From an uncultured Collinsella sp. (GTDB taxonomy: Bacteria > Actinomycetota > Coriobacteriia > Coriobacteriales > Coriobacteriaceae), in the NCBI GenBank assembly GCA_958405565.1, contig CATYEN010000002.1, forward strand, positions 1-64,000: a stretch of 64,000 bases of DNA, written 5' to 3'. Below the pieces are notes generated by a model. The model ran no database searches, was not told where the DNA came from, and worked only from the letters and a program-made list of their open reading frames with translations. The stretch's first letter is position 1; the number at the start of each line of letters is the position of its first letter. This document shows, one piece after another, positions 61,101 to 64,000 of this stretch. The position numbers and the translations under genes were made by a program.

Positions 61101-64000
61101 CGACGTTCTTGCCTGCCTCGGCCGCAGCCGAGAGCACAGCCGAATCGCCCCCATGGACGCTCACGTCCTGCGGCTGCGCGACCACACGCGGAGCGTCCGC
61201 CTTCGCGAACTCAAACGTAACCTTCTGCGACGCGGTGATATCGCTCAGCGTGACCTCGTACGCCCCGCCCTTGTAATCAGAAATGTCGAGGTCGACGGCC
61301 TCGTCCGAGCCGACCTCAGAAACCGTCACGCGCTCGAGATAGCAACCCTCGTCAGGCGTCGCCGAAAGGGTCGCATCCCCGCCTTCAACAACCGTAACCG
61401 AAGCATTGTCGACCGAACCGTTAACCGCCTTCGCCGTCACCTTGTAGCGCTCGGGCTTCTTCTTGACCGTCAGCGTTCCGGGATCGACCGCGACATCGAA
61501 GTTCGGGTCGGCGACCGCCGCGTCGATCCGGTACTCACCCGCCGGCGATTTCTTATTCGCCGAGCAGAAGTATGTAACCTTTATGTCCGAGGTATCGCAA
61601 CGACTCACCAGGCTGGAGGTAAACTCGGGATTCGCCTGGCCCTCAAAGCGCTCGGCATCGTCGACCTTCACCAGCAGCTGAGCCGGCGCAACAGTAACCT
61701 CAAGCTCAACGTCCTCGGCAGCAAGATAGTTTCGAGACGCCTTGGCATGGGCGACAACACGCGCCGTACCGGCGGCCTTCACCGTCGCACAACGTCCCTT
61801 AATCGAAATCGGGCTTGCGCTGTCGTCCGCGGAGTCAACGAGCTCAAAGCTCACGGGCGTCTGGGCAGTGTTATCGAACACAATGGGGTCGCCACCGTAC
61901 ACGCCCGAATAGCTCGTCGTGCCCGTAATGACCTGGCTGGCCTTTGCAATCGAGAACTCGGCGTTCTTTTTACCCTGATAGTTAGGGTCAGTCACCTTAA
62001 CCGTAACGCGGTAGTTGCCACTGTCGCACGGCTCCAGCGCCGTGGGGCCATAGGAGGTTCCATCGACACCGCGATACGTAACGGAATAGGCGGACGCATC
62101 AAGGCCGACAACCGCAACCGTCGCACCGTGTCGTGCGCCATCGTATGTCACGTCGGACGTCTCAATCGAAATATCGGCAGGAGCCTTCTCGATGACAAAG
62201 TCGCAGCTCGCGTTGCCCACATATCCGTTGGCGTCGAGCGACGCCACCGAACGATACGTACCGGCGTCCACCGGCGCCTTATCAGACGAGTAATGTGTAT
62301 CGCCCGTGCCCACATACGTTACCGCGACATTGCCCTCGCAGCCCTCAGGCACGCCCGAAAGCTCAGGAGCCTGCGCCGTCGCGTTGTAGACAAAGCTCTG
62401 GCCTTCAAACGCAAGCGGGGCTTCCTTCGCCTTCACGACCAGCGCGAAGTTTGCAACACGCTTGTTGCCCAGGTCATCAGTGCACCTAATCTCGAAGCGG
62501 CACACGCCCGTAACCGAAGGCACGCCCGAGAGCACCAAGGCACCCGTTCCGTCATCGCCCAGCGTCAGCTGCATGCCCTCGGGAACCTCAACCTCATCCA
62601 AGTTGTACGCATACGGCGCCTTGCCGCCCCTGGCGCCGGCAATCGCGACACGGTAGTCATCGTGCGCGGTCGCCGCCGGTAGCACGCGCCCGTTGAACAC
62701 GAGAGCCTCGCGAAGCACGATGGACACCGTAGCATGCTCGGTATCCGTCTTTGTCACCGTGCCCAGGTAGCTCTGCGTAATGCGGCAGAAATACTCGCCC
62801 TCGCTGTCGCTGTCGAGCTGGGCAATCGAGAGGGTCTCCCCGGTCTCGCCCTTCAGCTTCACATTGCCGTCGGCAGACACGCGATACCACTGGTAGCTCA
62901 GCTTAACGTCGGCGGCAGAACCCGAAGATACGGCGGCATGAACGCGAACATTACGCCCCGCCTCGGCAGTAACAGAAAGCTCAACCGGATCGCCCTCGTA
63001 AGCACTCGCATCCTGCGGCTGAGCGAGCACCTCCGGAGCCGCAGCCTTCGCGAATTCAAACGTGACCTGCTGTGGAGCACTCACGCCGCTCAGTGTGACC
63101 TCGTACGCCCCGCCCTGGTAGTCGGAAATATCCAGGTCATAGGCATTACCGGCCAAACCGTCCTCGCCAGCCTCTTCGGCAACGGTCGCGCGCGTCAGGT
63201 AGCAGCCCTCATCGGGCGTCGCCGAAAGCGTCACCTTGCCATCCGTAGCGACCGAAGCGGTCTCTGGATCAACCGATCCGTTGACCGCTCGGGCCGCCAC
63301 CTTGTACTTGCGCGCCTCCGCAAAGCGTGCCTCGACGGTCATGTTGTCCTCGGGGACAAACGTCCAAACTGCATCCGTGCTCAGCGGCTCATCGCCCAAC
63401 GACCCGTCATCGTTGCGCGCATACCACCCATCGAACACGTAGCCCGCATCGGGAACGGCAGTCAGCGTTGTCGACTCACCGTTCTCGACCTCATTGGTCA
63501 CGGCATAGCCCAGCGATTCGTCCTCGGAGGAACCCTCGACGTGTCCGCCTTCTCGTGGATCCACCGCCGTGACCGTCATCGACGCCCGCTCATAAACGGC
63601 CGTAAAGGTACGGTTGCCAAACACCACGCGGTTGATTACCGGCGTGGCCCCCACGGGAAGGCCGTTCTCGTCAACCCAGTATTTAAACTTCCAGCCCTTA
63701 TGCGGCACGGTAAACATAATCGCCGCGGAGTGGTAGGAGCCGCCGGTGCCGAGCGCAACCATGCTAAAGCCCGCGTCCTTGGGATACGTAGCGACCTGAA
63801 CATCGCAGCCCGTCTCATAGAACACAGCCGTGAGCTGCCTATTCTCCTTTGCGGTGCCGATATAGAACGCGCTGTAGCTCACCGTGACGCCCGCATCGTC
63901 GACCCAGTGCGAGAAGTGGTACTTCTTCCACGGAATCGCGATCGCCATAAACATGTCGCCCCTGTCGTACGACCTGCTACCGGCAGGAATGCCGTCGACC
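58189..64000 (-). CDS. Giant repeat-rich wall-anchored surface protein, N-terminus beyond the window
   Basis: At least 1,936 residues are visible and the frame stays open to the right edge. Order: InlB-B-like repeats (about 63300-64000; WKFKYWVDENGLPVG); then three long modules, each with KAVNGSVD...TPDEGCYL, an Ig-like domain (SYQWFR...GEYFCRITQ), a putative-Ig (He_PIG) domain and MBG-like domains (FTSSLESAVDTSGVK). Modules two (60130-61445) and three (58575-59905) are near-identical at a 1.55-kb offset. Each ends in an Asp-Pro-rich stalk (DPDNPDPGQPDPG type). The C-terminus is LADTGD, a hydrophobic helix and RRRR, a sortase signal with Ala instead of Pro. Probably an adhesin. Confidence 0.85.
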   Translation of the reverse strand, partial: VDGIPAGSRSYDRGDMFMAIAIPWKKYHFSHWVDDAGVTVSYSAFYIGTAKENRQLTAVFYETGCDVQVATYPKDAGFSMVALGTGGSYHSAAIMFTVPHKGWKFKYWVDENGLPVGATPVINRVVFGNRTFTAVYERASMTVTAVDPREGGHVEGSSEDESLGYAVTNEVENGESTTLTAVPDAGYVFDGWYARNDDGSLGDEPLSTDAVWTFVPEDNMTVEARFAEARKYKVAARAVNGSVDPETASVATDGKVTLSATPDEGCYLTRATVAEEAGEDGLAGNAYDLDISDYQGGAYEVTLSGVSAPQQVTFEFAKAAAPEVLAQPQDASAYEGDPVELSVTAEAGRNVRVHAAVSSGSAADVKLSYQWYRVSADGNVKLKGETGETLSIAQLDSDSEGEYFCRITQSYLGTVTKTDTEHATVSIVLREALVFNGRVLPAATAHDDYRVAIAGARGGKAPYAYNLDEVEVPEGMQLTLGDDGTGALVLSGVPSVTGVCRFEIRCTDDLGNKRVANFALVVKAKEAPLAFEGQSFVYNATAQAPELSGVPEGCEGNVAVTYVGTGDTHYSSDKAPVDAGTYRSVASLDANGYVGNASCDFVIEKAPADISIETSDVTYDGARHGATVAVVGLDASAYSVTYRGVDGTSYGPTALEPCDSGNYRVTVKVTDPNYQGKKNAEFSIAKASQVITGTTSYSGVYGGDPIVFDNTAQTPVSFELVDSADDSASPISIKGRCATVKAAGTARVVAHAKASRNYLAAEDVELEVTVAPAQLLVKVDDAERFEGQANPEFTSSLVSRCDTSDIKVTYFCSANKKSPAGEYRIDAAVADPNFDVAVDPGTLTVKKKPERYKVTAKAVNGSVDNASVTVVEGGDATLSATPDEGCYLERVTVSEVGSDEAVDLDISDYKGGAYEVTLSDITASQKVTFEFAKADAPRVVAQPQDVSVHGGDSAVLSAAAEAGKNVADHAASSTGSAAKIELSYQWFRMANGKAVVLDGETGETLSLADLDDEQAGEYFCRITQRYLGTEKQTDSDYASVSIVPWDTLVFNGDLLPAASAHSTYLATIAGAAGGKTPYEYTWDETKLPDGLKLSRTSGGLTLSGVPSKTGVSAFDITCTDARGEAMTARFALVVQAKCVKLTFADSDFTFNGASQAPEVSGVPKVCKGDLKIKYYGTGSTQYSSTEAPSDAGTYRAVATLRGHGYIGAAACQFEIAPAKLKVKVDDAERFEGEANPAFTSSLESAVDTSGVKVEYSCDADESSPAGDYQIGATVTDPNFDVEVVPGTLTVKKKQEPVDPDPDNPDPGQPDPGNPDPDQPDPDPNPNPDNPDPDNPDPDNPEPDPKPDPDNPDPDKPEPDNPDVPVNYEVTVKAVNGSVDNGSITVAAGESVTIAATPDEGCYLERATVTEDGSDKVVDLDISDYEGGAYEVTLSGVTASQEVTFEFAKVDAPKVIAQPQDASAHEGDAAVLSVAAEAGKSVLDHASSSTGSAADVELSYQWFRMVDGEAVVLEGETGETLLIENLDDDCAGEYFCRITQRYLGTETQADSDRAVVSVVPRDALVFNGGLLPAARAHSAYRVTIAGAAGGESPYEYTWDEADLPDGFKLTRAAGGLMLSGTPSKAGVFSFDVTCKDAHGETVTAHFVLVVQAKRVELAFEGGSLVYSGDAQAPEVTGVPKACEGDLRVRYYGTGGTHYSSSEAPTDAGTYRAVATLRSDGYIGAASRKFKITPAKLKVKVDDAERYEGEANPAFTSSLESAVDTSGVKAEYSCDADESSPAGEYKIGATVTDPNFDVEVEPGTLTVKRKQEPVDPDPVVPDPDKPDGPDPDQPDKPEPDKPEPDQPDKPDPDKPGTPDSDQSDSKDPAKPGSSDNSAADKTKANGAENSGQKASSKSSAQQLADTGDRAPLAVAVAAGAVALVALGLELLRRRRSDA
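58380..58570 (-). repeat. Asp-Pro-rich stalk coding repeat, C-terminal copy
   Basis: Short tandem codon repeats encoding D-P-D-x-P-type residues between the last MBG-like domain and the wall anchor. Likely spans the cell wall. The longer related stalk lies at 59915-60120. Confidence 0.8.
59915..60120 (-). repeat. Asp-Pro-rich stalk coding repeat, internal copy
   Basis: About 68 residues built from PDPDNPDPxxPDP units, separating the second and third large modules. GGATCNGGNTTNTCCGG-like DNA repeats underlie it, a site likely to change length by recombination. Confidence 0.8.

Overview
The window is G+C-rich chromosomal DNA from an anaerobic actinobacterium. The protein gestalt points to the Coriobacteriia, most likely Collinsella or a close relative. 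The signs are a selenocysteine formate dehydrogenase with a Hyf-type membrane hydrogenase, NADP-type glutamate dehydrogenase, a LoaP-type antiterminator in front of an exopolysaccharide cluster, and many intergenic palindromes. The genus is an inference from memory of protein families; no search was run.

Layout. (1) 1-9880, minus strand: an exopolysaccharide/capsule operon transcribed from loaP through a WbaP-type sugar transferase, two GT4 enzymes, a pyruvyl-transferase-like protein with its Fe-S partner, a GT2 enzyme, Wzy polymerase and Wzx flippase to rfbA, which runs off the left edge. Several of these genes are visibly more A+T-rich than the rest of the window. (2) 10205-12677: thrS and a small zinc-ribbon membrane protein. 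(3) 12778-13154: an intergenic array of ten 17-bp repeats in alternating orientation, one every 40 bp. (4) 13322-17772, plus strand: a three-gene glycerol-3-phosphate-oxidoreductase-like operon (FAD protein with BFD domain, FAD/NAD protein, DUF1667), then an M24 peptidase. (5) 18015-26339, minus strand: folC, valS, and the tig-clpP-clpX protein quality-control group with tRNA-Leu. (6) 26767-32116: a molybdenum hydroxylase (fused [2Fe-2S]/Mo subunit plus FAD subunit) and gdhA. (7) 32374-54962, minus strand: a contiguous 22.6-kb selenium/molybdenum/formate-hydrogenlyase region. (8) 55387-56158: a RelB-like/PIN toxin-antitoxin pair. (9) 56464-58070: tRNA-Gly, tRNA-Pro and brnQ. (10) 58189-64000: a giant repeat-rich wall-anchored surface protein whose N-terminus lies beyond the right edge.

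How the formate region works together. FdhF has an in-frame UGA at codon 140 that reads as selenocysteine. With HycB-like ferredoxins it passes electrons from formate to the Hyf hydrogenase, which makes H2 and probably pumps ions. The same strand continues with HycH and HycI (maturation), FocA (formate channel), a second Mo-bis-MGD oxidoreductase, SelA and SelB, tRNA-Sec(UCA), MobA (Mo cofactor guanylylation) and a DUF3343 putative Se/S carrier. The locus therefore encodes most of what is needed to make and run this one selenoenzyme. SelD is not in the window.

The most unusual signal is non-coding. Nearly every longer intergenic gap carries a long, near-perfect inverted repeat, usually without a terminator U-tract. 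Two of these flank valS, share a core with compensatory base changes and carry unrelated outer arms. Two others are tandem arrays of hairpins at exact 80- and 62-bp periods.
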